This document shows positions 7,217 to 15,786 of a stretch of DNA of 62,361 nucleotides, piece after piece (positions within the stretch are counted from its first letter, which is position 1; each line of letters opens with the position of its first letter). Origin of the DNA: Nitrospinaceae bacterium. Its GTDB lineage: Bacteria > Nitrospinota > Nitrospinia > Nitrospinales > VA-1. The position numbers were made by a program, and so were the translations under genes. The notes beneath the pieces are model-generated. The model was given only the letters and a program-made list of their open reading frames with translations. It searched no databases and was not told the DNA's origin. The stretch is from the NCBI GenBank assembly GCA_023271875.1, contig JALPWY010000006.1, positions 1 to 62,361 on the forward strand, written 5' to 3'.

Positions 7217-7447
7217 TTAGTTGTCTTCTTTATTATCATTTTTTGGAAGTTTTGTTTTACGTGCTACTAAAAACATCCATATTGACAATAAAGCTAGAAT
7301 AATACCTGAAGACAACGAAGTAATAAAAGGAAGGATTTGTCCATTGACTAATATTTCAACAGGGGATAACCATCTAATAGCATGAGATAATGCAAGTAAT
7401 CCAAATACAATGCCGGATGTTATCAGGGCTATCTTTTGCATTAACAT
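7217..7447 (-). CDS. Small two-span membrane protein
   Basis: The protein of about 76 residues has two hydrophobic helices (IALITSGIVFGLLALSHAI and FITSLSSGIILALLSIWMFL), with a charged, Asn-rich C-terminus (KTKLPKNDNKEDN). I chose the ATG at 7447; a TTG at 7459 and an ATG at 7441 are alternatives. No family is recognised. It is the last and longest of a run of short membrane ORFs on the minus strand. Confidence 0.55.
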   Translation of the reverse strand: MLMQKIALITSGIVFGLLALSHAIRWLSPVEILVNGQILPFITSLSSGIILALLSIWMFLVARKTKLPKNDNKEDN

Positions 7448-7472
7448 TTCCGCGGTCAAAATTTAATTTAGT

Positions 7473-7577
7473 TCAATCTGCTAACATAGAGGGCTCTATA
7501 AAGAATTGTTTAAACCACTCATACTTTATAAAAGCAATTGCTAACAGTAGAAACACCCAAATATAAATTCTAATCAT
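7473..7577 (-). CDS. Possible 34-residue single-span membrane peptide
   Basis: The frame encodes MIRIYIWVFLLLAIAFIKYE followed by a polar end with WFKQFF. It has one transmembrane helix near the N-terminus. There is no strong ribosome binding site. It is supported mainly by composition and by its place in a same-strand series of similar ORFs (7217-8142). Confidence 0.35.
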   Translation of the reverse strand: MIRIYIWVFLLLAIAFIKYEWFKQFFIEPSMLAD

Positions 7578-7631
7578 AAGTATTTCACTTAACCTTTTTG
7601 GATGACCAAAAAGAAAGGGTGTCTTGGTATA

Positions 7632-7736
7632 TTAATAGCCAAGAACTGTGTGAAACACGGCCCCTATTCCCACACAAAGATAAATAAAAATACCCAAAAG
7701 ATTCCATATAATGTTTTTGATTAATTGTGAGGTCAT
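7632..7736 (-). CDS. Possible 34-residue single-span membrane peptide, coupled to upstream ORF
   Basis: The ATG at 7736 overlaps the stop codon of the ORF at 7733-7867 (ATGA), the usual layout for translational coupling. The peptide MTSQLIKNIIWNLLGIFIYL continues CVGIGAVFHTVLGY and holds one membrane helix. No family is recognised. Confidence 0.4.
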   Translation of the reverse strand: MTSQLIKNIIWNLLGIFIYLCVGIGAVFHTVLGY

Positions 7737-7867
7737 TTCATTATCTCTTTGATCACAAAAAAAACAAAGGCGGTCCCAGTTATCGCCGTGCTAGCACAGC
7801 TAAAAAAAAACAAGAGTTTGCGTGATAAGTTATCGATAAATTTTAAATTAATTTCTAGTTGAGGCAT
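7733..7867 (-). CDS. Possible 44-residue single-span membrane peptide
   Basis: The peptide begins MPQLEINLKFIDNLSRKLLF and has one helix (FSCASTAITGTAFVFFVI), ending KEIMK. Its TGA overlaps the next ATG by the ATGA arrangement. GAGA lies about ten bases upstream. No homologue is recognised; the coupling supports coding. Confidence 0.4.
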   Translation of the reverse strand: MPQLEINLKFIDNLSRKLLFFFSCASTAITGTAFVFFVIKEIMK

Positions 7868-7888
7868 TGTTTAATTTTTTCTCTATAT

Positions 7889-8110
7889 CTATGAAGTTTT
7901 ATTAGGTGTGGTCACCAAGCTTACGATGGATATGCCCAAAATTCCTAAGTATAGTGGAGCAAAATCATTCTTAATTGCAAGGAAAAGAACAATAAAAATA
8001 ATTACTAAAATTATTTTCTTAAAAAAAGGATATTTTTTGATATAGATTCCCCTTAACGCAAGTTGAACATCGACTGATACCCAACTAAAGCCATGGCCAA
8101 AAGCATACAT
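7889..8110 (-). CDS. Small membrane protein, start uncertain
   Basis: The frame gives up to 73 residues. The C-terminal half is clearly a membrane hairpin (FFKKIILVIIFIVLFLAI and YLGILGISIVSLVTTP). The first 30 residues overlap the ORF at 8053-8142 in another frame, so the true start may be internal. AGGGGA lies just before an ATC TAT ATC AAA stretch, but no ATG, GTG or TTG follows it. Confidence 0.4.
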   Translation of the reverse strand: MYAFGHGFSWVSVDVQLALRGIYIKKYPFFKKIILVIIFIVLFLAIKNDFAPLYLGILGISIVSLVTTPNKTS

Positions 8111-8142
8111 ATCCAGAAAATTATTTGCGAGGTTTTTTTCAT
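8053..8142 (-). CDS. Possible 29-residue single-span membrane peptide
   Basis: The ATG at 8142 opens MKKTSQIIFWICMLLAMALV then GYQSMFNLR: a Lys-Lys n-region and one helix. It is the first of the same-strand series of tiny membrane ORFs. No clear ribosome binding site is visible. Confidence 0.33.
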   Translation of the reverse strand: MKKTSQIIFWICMLLAMALVGYQSMFNLR

Positions 8143-8235
8143 TTAAGAAAGTTACGCAAGAGTTTCCTCATATTGTTGTTCTATATATAATGAGAGAATG
8201 GTAGATGAAATTATTTAACAAAATAAAAATAAAAT

Positions 8236-8694
8236 TTATTTTTTTAAAAACCCCTTCGTAAAAAGATGACGAATTTCTTCAATCCTATGTCGATTCACTC
8301 CCATATCAGAGTGTCCGATCCGAGAAGCGGATCGAAAGTGGATGACCCCAGGTTCATTAAAATAAAATTCGACATCGTCTACGAATCGAAAGATCTTTGA
8401 GGTGAACTCAACATGTAGAAAATCTTCTTTATCAGTTGCTACTTCTGCTCGAGGCATCGATTCGATAACTTTAAGTAATTTTTCTTTTGCCTCTGGAAAA
8501 CTAATCTCATAAATCAGAGGAGCAACCATATGCAAGGAGGTAGAACTTTTCGAAAAGATGCAGTTAGGTTTCTCTGGACACTCGGAGAACTGGCCGATTG
8601 AATCTGGTTTGGTGCCCGCACAACTCGTCATTATGATAAAAAGAAATAGTAAGCAGGTTACTCTTATTGAGTATGATTCTAGAATCGATGTCAA
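8236..8694 (-). CDS. DUF1499-family lipoprotein
   Basis: The 152-residue protein has an N-terminal hydrophobic segment (VTCLLFLFIIMTSC) ending in a lipobox-like MTSC, then the DUF1499 fold: CPEKPNCIFS near the start, FRFVDDVEFYF in the middle, and the conserved HFRSASRIGHSDMGVNRHR near the end. The start is a TTG with GGAG ten bases upstream. It is the last gene of the export operon running from 13801, 27 bases after the LolA-like gene. The family function is unknown; the context suggests the envelope. Confidence 0.78.
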   Translation of the reverse strand: MTSILESYSIRVTCLLFLFIIMTSCAGTKPDSIGQFSECPEKPNCIFSKSSTSLHMVAPLIYEISFPEAKEKLLKVIESMPRAEVATDKEDFLHVEFTSKIFRFVDDVEFYFNEPGVIHFRSASRIGHSDMGVNRHRIEEIRHLFTKGFLKK

Positions 8695-8721
8695 TACGAT
8701 AAAACTCCAATTATTAAGTGG

Positions 8722-9483
8722 TCAACGTTTTAAGCCACTTTGCGAAAAATAACGGGCAGGGATCTCTATATCAAACTCGATAATATCAAACTTGTAAGTG
8801 GTTTTAGTATTTTCTTTCAAAAGGTCTTTAAAGACCATTGTTCTAGGGAATTTGCGGTCACTAATTATTTCATAATCTTCAAAGAGTATTCTTTTAAGTA
8901 ACTTTCCGCTTTTAGCAAAACGTTCTTCTTTCAGTACCGTTTTGTCTTTTGGATTTACCCAGACCTTTCGAGTCTGATAAGTTGTTTTTTTATCTCTAGC
9001 AGTTAAATTTAATATGGAATATCTAACTTTATTTATATTTGTGAAACTATCAAAAGTTGCAGAATACGATTTGCTCAACTTATGATCTTCCATCATGTCT
9101 TCGTAAGACAGATCACTTCCCATCAATGATTGTCTAAGTAGGTGCCCTGCTATGAGAATTTTACGATCTGTTCGAGGAGTGTACATCCAGAGTTTTCCTT
9201 TAACCTTGAGCATTTTCGTTCCCTTTTCTCGTGCAGGTGATTTGTAGTGAGTATAAGAACGATCAATTCCTTCCATCCATGAGTCTTGAGTAAGAGTTCG
9301 TATTTTACGTCCGTTATCGACTATAAGACGACCACTAATAAACTTTGTGTTAGACCAAAGATTATCATCAACTTGTTCAAGGAGTTTTTGAGCATCAATA
9401 GCCTCGGCTGATTTTAGTAAAGGGCTTGATGCGAGACTAAAAAGGAAGAAACTAAGCAGAAATACTTTATATATTCTATCCAT
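8722..9483 (-). CDS. Outer-membrane lipoprotein-sorting (LolA-like) periplasmic protein
   Basis: The 253-residue protein has a signal peptide (cleavage near LKSAEA) and the half-barrel LolA-like fold of the larger 'outer membrane lipoprotein-sorting protein' family: ISGRLIVDNG, THYKSPAREKGTKMLKVKGK, LWMYTPRTDRKILI, LMGSDLSYEDMM, then VWVNPKDKTVLKEE. Such proteins carry lipidated or hydrophobic cargo across the periplasm. It lies three bases after the second permease, so it is almost certainly the periplasmic carrier for this ABC exporter. Confidence 0.87.
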   Translation of the reverse strand: MDRIYKVFLLSFFLFSLASSPLLKSAEAIDAQKLLEQVDDNLWSNTKFISGRLIVDNGRKIRTLTQDSWMEGIDRSYTHYKSPAREKGTKMLKVKGKLWMYTPRTDRKILIAGHLLRQSLMGSDLSYEDMMEDHKLSKSYSATFDSFTNINKVRYSILNLTARDKKTTYQTRKVWVNPKDKTVLKEERFAKSGKLLKRILFEDYEIISDRKFPRTMVFKDLLKENTKTTYKFDIIEFDIEIPARYFSQSGLKR

Positions 9484-9486
9484 TTT

Positions 9487-10788
9487 TTAACCTGCTTCTA
9501 GTTCACGAAATAAATTGGCTTCTGATCGTTTAAAAATAGTGAAACTTGCCACCAGGGTTCCCGCAACACTTGCAAAAATACCCGGAACGATACCTTGAAT
9601 AAACCCACCCAACGTAAGTCGAGCTCTTACTACGTCATTAATCATCAGCCCAGATTTAGCAAATGTATCACCCATATTTAAACCGACTTCCTGGAGATAC
9701 CAAGCAAATGTTCCGCCCAAAACACAACCAACAATAGATCCAAGAATTCCAATCAATAAGCCTTCAATGCCAAGGGTTAATATCAACTTCCAATGAGACT
9801 CTCCGAATGCGAGTCTTAATCCCATTTCTCCATAGCGATGAATTCCGCTAAGAACTCCTGCGTTCCAAAGAACAAGAATCATTAAAAAAGTAAAAATACC
9901 AACCACGGAACTTTTTATTACTGTAAATGTTCTGACCATTGATCCCATATTTTGCTGGTCTAGTATGCTAAGGGCAATGGGCTGATCATCTTTTGCCCAA
10001 TCTTTAGGAGGGTTTTCCCGCCAGATGTTTAAATTAGAATTAATATTTTTCTTCGTTTTCACATAATACTCAAAACTTAAGCTAGATGGGAGGTAACCCA
10101 GCCAGTCAGTAACCATATCGTCCATATAGAATGTACTTTGAGCATCGGCTAGATCAATCAGGACCATTTTTTTATCCATGGCAGTAACACCAAACCTTAT
10201 AAGTCCCACAACAAGATAATTATCAGCAACCAGTCCGCCATCAAAAGATTGCCCAATTACGGTAACCGATTGGCCTAAAGCTACATCCAAATCCTTAGCC
10301 AATGCATTTCCCATCAACATTTCATTTGAATCTTGAGGTAACTGCCCTTTTACGAGAGACTCTGCCAACTGGAGACGCCGGATTTCTGAAGAATTTGGAG
10401 ATTTTAGATCCAGTGCCATTCCCACTACCGGTGTTTGTGATCTGGTATCCCCATTTGCATCCGGGACATCAATAAGAGCCCCCCAGCGAATTCTAGGTGC
10501 CCATTCAATATCAGGAGTTGAATTTTTTTTAAGCCACCTTTTGGTTTCTTTCTGTGCAGATAAAGCACGATCCAGCGGATAAAGATGTTCTTCATCATAA
10601 AAAGGTTTATTAACTAACCTCAAATGACCAGCATTAAGCTTTGCGGTCATATCTATCATTCCCATGAAAACTCCTTCCATAAATCCAACCAACGCAACAA
10701 CCAACGCCACGCCAATACTTACAACAGAAAATGGAAAAAGGAATCGAGATTTATCACGAAAAATGCCGCGAAATAAAAAAAATATCAT
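9487..10788 (-). CDS. ABC transporter permease, FtsX/LolE-like
   Basis: The 433-residue permease has an N-terminal membrane helix (SVVSIGVALVVALVGFMEGV), a large periplasmic MacB-like core, and three C-terminal helices typical of FtsX/LolC/LolE proteins (about residues 290-310, 340-365 and 395-415), with the EMGLRLAFGESHWK coupling-helix segment between them. Its ATG overlaps the previous permease's TGA by four bases. With 10785-11954 it forms the heterodimeric membrane part of a mechanotransmission-type exporter that probably extracts a lipid-linked substrate from the inner membrane. Confidence 0.86.
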   Translation of the reverse strand: MIFFLFRGIFRDKSRFLFPFSVVSIGVALVVALVGFMEGVFMGMIDMTAKLNAGHLRLVNKPFYDEEHLYPLDRALSAQKETKRWLKKNSTPDIEWAPRIRWGALIDVPDANGDTRSQTPVVGMALDLKSPNSSEIRRLQLAESLVKGQLPQDSNEMLMGNALAKDLDVALGQSVTVIGQSFDGGLVADNYLVVGLIRFGVTAMDKKMVLIDLADAQSTFYMDDMVTDWLGYLPSSLSFEYYVKTKKNINSNLNIWRENPPKDWAKDDQPIALSILDQQNMGSMVRTFTVIKSSVVGIFTFLMILVLWNAGVLSGIHRYGEMGLRLAFGESHWKLILTLGIEGLLIGILGSIVGCVLGGTFAWYLQEVGLNMGDTFAKSGLMINDVVRARLTLGGFIQGIVPGIFASVAGTLVASFTIFKRSEANLFRELEAG

Positions 10789-11954
10789 TTAATTGCTCTT
10801 CCTCGGAGTGCCATAGTTGGGTCAAGCCGAGTGATTTTTTTTACAGGTAACCATGAAGAGGCCACAATCAAAATAAAGACAATAACCAAAGAATAAATGA
10901 TTTCCATTAGCTGGTAGTTTGGATAAATTGTTTCTCTTATGGGAAGGGTGGATTCGCTTAGGTGAGATACATCAAAACCTACACCTTGGAACCAAATAAA
11001 AAACGGCAACCCTAAAAGAAGAGCAACTACAAGAGCCCAGACAGCTGCAAAACAACCCTCTAAAGTGAATATTTTTACAATTCTGTTTGAATCCATACCT
11101 AGGGCCATGAGAGTTCCAATTTCTTTTTGTCTTTTAAAAATATTTAACATTTGCGTGTTGAACACGCTGATGCAAACTAAAGCCATTAGTATTGCCCATA
11201 ATATTTTAGAATTTATTCTGTCTTGGCGCCATAGAGCAAGAAGATCCGCCATTAATAATTCAACGGGCTGAAATTCAAATTCGGGAACTGGTCCAATATA
11301 ATTTTGAACGGCCACCCAACTTACTTCTCCTTTTCTATCCGTCATAAACCTTAAATGGTCTAAGCGTAACCACAAAACTCCTTCATCGACGCGGGGATTA
11401 AGCATATCTCCAACATCGGCAATTAAAACGTCTTTAGCATCGACGACACCAGATTTATCACGCCATTTTAAAGTCAAAGTGTCACCCTTTTGTAAATGAG
11501 ATTTTTTTGCCATTTTTGCCCCAACTACGGCTGGAATTAAATCATCAATATTTTTAGGAAAATTTTTCAGGTTATCCAAAGGTAATTTTAAAAGGGATTG
11601 CTTCATAGAAATACCACGAATTTGTACGGGATAAAGCCGTCTATTCGGATACAGTTGCCCTTGCAGTACAAGAACCTCAGCCTTATCTTTATTATCTAAT
11701 TGCATTAGGGTTTCAGGAATTTTTACTGTGTGGTCCTCCCATTCTGTTGGTGAAAGAATATCGAACCCTGGAGCACGATAATGTCCGCCGCCAGCATCTG
11801 TGTTCATAACATTTTTTGTGGCTTGAGCCTGAAAGCCATTGAGCAAAGAGAGCATGAATATCAAGGCAATGATGGAAAGAGCCGTAACTAAAACATTAAG
11901 CGATGCTCTTAAACCTTGACGAGAAAAATTCTTTTTGGCAATGCTCCAGTTCAT
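10785..11954 (-). CDS. ABC transporter permease, FtsX/LolC-like
   Basis: The 389-residue protein has the MacB/LolC layout: one N-terminal helix (VLVTALSIIALIFMLSLLNG), a periplasmic domain, three C-terminal helices, and the coupling motif RQKEIGTLMALGMDSNRIV before the last two helices. The C-terminal end carries LPVKKITRLDPTMALRG, common to this family. It pairs with the neighbouring permease and the ATPase at 11979-12662. Substrate specificity is not visible. Confidence 0.86.
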   Translation of the reverse strand: MNWSIAKKNFSRQGLRASLNVLVTALSIIALIFMLSLLNGFQAQATKNVMNTDAGGGHYRAPGFDILSPTEWEDHTVKIPETLMQLDNKDKAEVLVLQGQLYPNRRLYPVQIRGISMKQSLLKLPLDNLKNFPKNIDDLIPAVVGAKMAKKSHLQKGDTLTLKWRDKSGVVDAKDVLIADVGDMLNPRVDEGVLWLRLDHLRFMTDRKGEVSWVAVQNYIGPVPEFEFQPVELLMADLLALWRQDRINSKILWAILMALVCISVFNTQMLNIFKRQKEIGTLMALGMDSNRIVKIFTLEGCFAAVWALVVALLLGLPFFIWFQGVGFDVSHLSESTLPIRETIYPNYQLMEIIYSLVIVFILIVASSWLPVKKITRLDPTMALRGRAIK

Positions 11955-11978
11955 ATATTAAGGACTGAACTATGATTA

Positions 11979-12662
11979 TTATTTATCAGAAATAATTTTC
12001 CCATCTTCTAACCCGACTTCACGACGGACGTAGCGTGTTACTTTCTCATCGTGAGTAGAAAATACTACCGCGGCTTTGTACTGTTTATTTAATTCACTCA
12101 TCAACTCTAGGATTTGTAGAGAATTTTTAGAATCAAGGTTCGCGGTTGGTTCATCAGCAAGAATTAAAAGAGGATCTTTGACCAAGGCCCTTGCAATAGC
12201 AACACGCTGACATTGTCCGCCAGATAGTTGGGAAGGCCTTTTTTTAACCTGGTCGCTAAGTCCAACCTTATTTACGATATTCATAACTCGTTCTCGTGCG
12301 TCTTTTTCTTTGGAACCATTTAACAAAAGTGGAAATAAAATATTTTCATAAACAGAATAAACAGGAAATAAATTATAGGTTTGAAAAATGAATCCAATAT
12401 TTTTTCGCCTATACTGAGCCATTTGATTACGGTTCATTGATGATAACTTTGTGTTTTGAAAAAAAATATTACCTGCTGTGGGAACATCTAGGCCACCAAT
12501 AAGATTTAATATTGTTGTTTTTCCAGAACCAGAGGGCCCTACAAAGGACATAAATGAACCACCATCAATTTCAAGATTAATATCTCGTAGTGCAGTGAAG
12601 TTTTCTTCACCAACTTTGAAAACCTTTGATACTCCTTTTACTGAAATTAGATTGCTAGTCAC
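11979..12662 (-). CDS. ABC transporter ATP-binding protein, LolD/MacB-like
   Basis: The 227-residue ATPase has Walker A GPSGSGKTT (about 42-50), a FQTYNLFP Q-loop, signature LSGGQCQRVAIARA (near 146-159), Walker B LLILADEPTANLD and the H-loop FSTHD. The length and motifs fit the LolD/MacB/FtsE branch that drives FtsX-like permeases. The start is a GTG, 14 bases after the outer-membrane gene. The second Gln of the usual LSGGQQQR is Cys, a minor change. Confidence 0.9.
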   Translation of the reverse strand: MTSNLISVKGVSKVFKVGEENFTALRDINLEIDGGSFMSFVGPSGSGKTTILNLIGGLDVPTAGNIFFQNTKLSSMNRNQMAQYRRKNIGFIFQTYNLFPVYSVYENILFPLLLNGSKEKDARERVMNIVNKVGLSDQVKKRPSQLSGGQCQRVAIARALVKDPLLILADEPTANLDSKNSLQILELMSELNKQYKAAVVFSTHDEKVTRYVRREVGLEDGKIISDK

Positions 12663-12676
12663 GGTTGTATTAAAAA

Positions 12677-13801
12677 TTAGAAAAAATTGGTTAGTGTTAA
12701 TCCAATCGATGATTCGGTTCCGCTAAATGAATTCGTTCGTTGGTATAGCCGTCCGTTTGACTTATTTCCATTGATATTGCCACCAATCTTTCCATGCAAA
12801 TAAAGAAAAAGGTCATCAGTAATAGAATATTCTACCTGTGGTGCAATCTGAAAACTCCTATCACGAAAATCATAGAAGCTAAAAATCTGCCATTTGATAT
12901 CAATATCGATAGGTTGATCAAACAAGAATCCAATTTGATGATACGTTCTTTGTCCCTTTAGACCAGATAAACTGAATTCACGTTGTCGAGTAGAAAAAAA
13001 ATATTCAGTTAAAACATGAAGGCCTTTCCCAATTTCAAAAGTATAATCAACTCCTAAAACTGTATCGAACTGAAGTGGGGATGAAGGTTCAATCTCAACA
13101 TCCAGGCGGCTCTCATTCCAGAAACCAACTTCATGCTCGCCCTTCAAATGATATCCCACTTGTACCATTTCTTGATCATAACCAGAGAAATCATCCAAAT
13201 CAGACTTCGGATGATATTGGAAGACAACACCCGTTGCGATTTCTCCTAATAACAGATCTGCACGTATTCCAGAAATCCAGGCAGTCCCTTTTTTCGCAGG
13301 AATTAACCAAGTTTCAAGAAGAGATACATCAGACGAAAACCATGTGGCGCGAACACTATCTACACCGTGAGCCTGTGGGATTACACCTGAAACATCTCGA
13401 GTGTCAAACAATCCTAGGGGTTTGAAAATTACACCATCACCAAACAGAATTTCCTGGCGTCCTCCGCGAAATTGCAAAGAATCATTACTAAGCCGCAACC
13501 AAGCTCGATGAAGACCAAAATCCGTCTCAGGCCTAAGTTTTGACTGTTCACTAGGCCCATCAACATAAGATGCCTTAGTTTCCATTTCATAGTCCAAGGC
13601 CCATTTGTTTTTATTCAGAACATTACCCTCTAATCCTAGATGAACTTGTAGGTCACTATCAAAGTCTTTGTGAAGAGATGGCGAGTCAAAAATATATTGG
13701 CTCCCAGTTTTGATATATCCACCATAGTCCATATCAAAAGCCGAAACTGGATTAAGAGGAAGGAAAAAAAATATATAAATAATTAAAATAAAAAAATTCA
13801 T
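12677..13801 (-). CDS. Outer-membrane beta-barrel protein, first gene of the export operon
   Basis: The 374-residue protein has a signal peptide (IYIFFFLPLNPVSAF) and alternating amphipathic strands throughout, with strand pairs such as KTGSQYIFDSP and FRGGRQEILFGDGVIFKP. The latter resembles DUF1302/alginate-export-like barrels. It ends in Phe-Phe (GLTLTNFF), the C-terminal aromatic expected for BAM-dependent insertion. It leads the operon with the ABC exporter and LolA-like protein, so it may receive or pass on the cargo in the outer membrane. A specific family is not certain. Confidence 0.72.
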   Translation of the reverse strand: MNFFILIIYIFFFLPLNPVSAFDMDYGGYIKTGSQYIFDSPSLHKDFDSDLQVHLGLEGNVLNKNKWALDYEMETKASYVDGPSEQSKLRPETDFGLHRAWLRLSNDSLQFRGGRQEILFGDGVIFKPLGLFDTRDVSGVIPQAHGVDSVRATWFSSDVSLLETWLIPAKKGTAWISGIRADLLLGEIATGVVFQYHPKSDLDDFSGYDQEMVQVGYHLKGEHEVGFWNESRLDVEIEPSSPLQFDTVLGVDYTFEIGKGLHVLTEYFFSTRQREFSLSGLKGQRTYHQIGFLFDQPIDIDIKWQIFSFYDFRDRSFQIAPQVEYSITDDLFLYLHGKIGGNINGNKSNGRLYQRTNSFSGTESSIGLTLTNFF

Positions 13802-13914
13802 TCAGAGTTTATTTTTAAATTTACTTGGTAATTTGACTCTTATTAGAAAGGCTATCGTATAAAATGGCTTTGTTATTCAATTAAACGGAGAAAGTAATGT
13901 GGATTGGATGGGAC

Positions 13915-14103
13915 TTATTTTTTAATCCAATTTTTCACTTTTGGGGTTAGAAATAAAATCAAGGCAATGCAAGGAATAAAAACCCATCGAACATTGATGT
14001 TATATCCAGATAAGTTAAAGAAAAATGACATGAATACAGCGACTAAACCAACTATAACGATTAACCCACTCCAACCAATAATATGACGTAGGGGTGTTTG
14101 CAT
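13915..14103 (-). CDS. Small two-span membrane protein
   Basis: The 62-residue frame has two hydrophobic helices (IGWSGLIVIVGLVAVFMSFF and WVFIPCIALILFLT) and a basic end (PKVKNWIKK). It is not recognised. There is no strong ribosome binding site, so support comes from composition and from its position between same-strand genes. Confidence 0.45.
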   Translation of the reverse strand: MQTPLRHIIGWSGLIVIVGLVAVFMSFFFNLSGYNINVRWVFIPCIALILFLTPKVKNWIKK

Positions 14104-14149
14104 CGCAGAATTATAAATTTATTAATTAGAGATGAAAACGCTCTTGCTG

Positions 14150-14707
14150 TTATTTTTTGGATTCGTTTTTTGAGTGAGATGTTTCTGGTGCGGAATTAAG
14201 TTTTTCCAGGTCATATTTACTGACTAAACTATCAAGTTTTTTTTTAAATGATTGAGATTGCAGGAGCTCCTGTGTCCATTGGCTTCCTATTAGCCCGGCT
14301 TCTCTACTTATAGTGGGCATTTTTTGTTTCCATTCATCCCAGAATGGTGTGGAGAACATTGTAATTAATTGCTTGATCACCTCATGAGACATGTGCTTGT
14401 CATAGACTGCAACTACGCGGTCTAGTAAAACCTTCATTTCTTCTTTTCCGGCCAATTTATTAAAATCGTCCCAAAATTGGTCTGGAACTTTTGGGTAAGT
14501 AATAGAGATAGCTCTTGCATAAGAATTGGTAGCCTCATCTTTTATATAATCCATTTGTTTTAATAGCCCAGAAACTTCTAAAAGTTTAAAAATATCTCGA
14601 TTCTTATCCATTGGCGGGTCTGTTTCAGCAAACACAATTACATGCAAAAGCAAAAGACAACCTATGAGAGAAATTAAAGCCAATATTTGTTTATATGGTT
14701 TGTTCAT
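14150..14707 (-). CDS. Secreted DUF2059-family protein
   Basis: The 185-residue protein has a signal peptide (cleaved near VFAETD) followed by an all-helical DUF2059 domain. Its hallmark is the box DRVVAVYDKHMSHEVIKQLI then FSTPFWDEWKQKMP. The C-terminus is Ser/Lys-rich (SHSKNESKK). The function of DUF2059 is unknown; members are periplasmic. It is monocistronic here as far as can be seen. Confidence 0.78.
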   Translation of the reverse strand: MNKPYKQILALISLIGCLLLLHVIVFAETDPPMDKNRDIFKLLEVSGLLKQMDYIKDEATNSYARAISITYPKVPDQFWDDFNKLAGKEEMKVLLDRVVAVYDKHMSHEVIKQLITMFSTPFWDEWKQKMPTISREAGLIGSQWTQELLQSQSFKKKLDSLVSKYDLEKLNSAPETSHSKNESKK

Positions 14708-15094
14708 TCTTAGTTTGCATCCATGATTAAGAATAATTCAGTCCATGAAAACTTATCCTGACACACTATGGCGCAAAGTATTAATAATTTTTTTAAAATA
14801 AAATAAAATTTTAGAGGGGTAGTTGCGATGAATCGATTTTAGCTTAAGAAAACTCCAGCGTAAAAGTTATAGTTACGAATTATAATTAATTATATTGATA
14901 ATTCGGAGGAATTGCTTTTAGCAATAGTGGTAGGTTGAATCGACGTTACTACAGAAAAAAGTCCTTGCTTTGGTTGGTTGAAGGGAAGTATCCGACCTTG
15001 GAATTAACCATTGAGATTGGTCAAGATAAGGTAAAGGGAACTGACTGCCAAGCAGTCAGAAGGCATGTATTTTTTATATCCTAACTAATTTGTT
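14708..15094. other. Gene-poor stretch with one possible 49-codon ORF
   Basis: Most of this AT-rich gap shows nothing. On the plus strand a frame at 14935-15084 (TTG start, GGAGGA about 26 bases upstream) reads protein-like: LNRRYYRKKSLLWLVEGKYP and then TLELTIEIGQDKVKGTD, ending at TAA. No family is recognised. It could be a relic. Confidence 0.25.
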
Positions 15095-15274
15095 TTAGTC
15101 GTTATCGGATTTTAGCCAATGCTCTTCGGCATCTGTATTGTAAATTCTGGAAAAAATTTTTCGGTTGTTTTCCAAAACTTCTTTTTCGAAATCATTGACC
15201 CATTGAAAAGGATTATAACTCAAATTTTTCGACTGAGGTATGATTGGATGATTCTTCCAAGTACGGGTTATCAT
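15095..15274 (-). CDS. Small hypothetical protein (59 aa)
   Basis: The ATG at 15274 has AGGAG nine bases upstream, which decides this start over codons further upstream. The product begins MITRTWKNHPIIPQSKNLSY, contains a Trp-rich amphipathic middle (NPFQWVNDFEKEVLENNRK) and ends HWLKSDND. It has no signal peptide, membrane segment or recognised domain. Confidence 0.5.
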   Translation of the reverse strand: MITRTWKNHPIIPQSKNLSYNPFQWVNDFEKEVLENNRKIFSRIYNTDAEEHWLKSDND

Positions 15275-15786
15275 AATTTTATACTCCTGGCTTGCGATAG
15301 TTAAAAGAATGTTCTTGCCTCGTATCAAAAATTATCCAAAAAATAAATGCTCTCAAATAACCTTTCGTTTTTTGGAGACAAAAACTAAAGGGTGATTCGG
15401 TGGTTTTTACTCCCCAAACACCACTTACAACCAAACGAATGGATTTAATCTATGAATTTAGCAAATACTATGCCAGAAACTATTTTAAGTGTGAAAAGCA
15501 TCATAAGTAGTTTTATAATAAGGTTTATCTGATTTTAAGGAGGGTCGCGTAAGCGATTAACCTCATCAAGAATTAATACCAACCGTCTGGCTAAAATGAT
15601 AATTTGACGGTTTTTATAGGGATCCATAATAAAACTAAGTGTTGCTATTAGGGATTGAAATGGTTCTTGTTACTACGTTGAGGTGGAGAAAGTTTAATTG
15701 GGAAAGTTTTTGCTCATATCTTGAATTATTGTTACCCTTCCATTTTTTCAGTGTTAGAAACACCACAAAAAGGGTTATTTTATCTA
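15275..15786. other. Gap upstream of YdcF-like gene; one tiny minus-strand ORF
   Basis: No clear gene is seen in this 510-base stretch. A 30-codon minus-strand frame at 15535-15627 reads MDPYKNRQIIILARRLVLIL then DEVNRLRDPP; it is protein-like but lacks a ribosome binding site. Confidence 0.25.
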
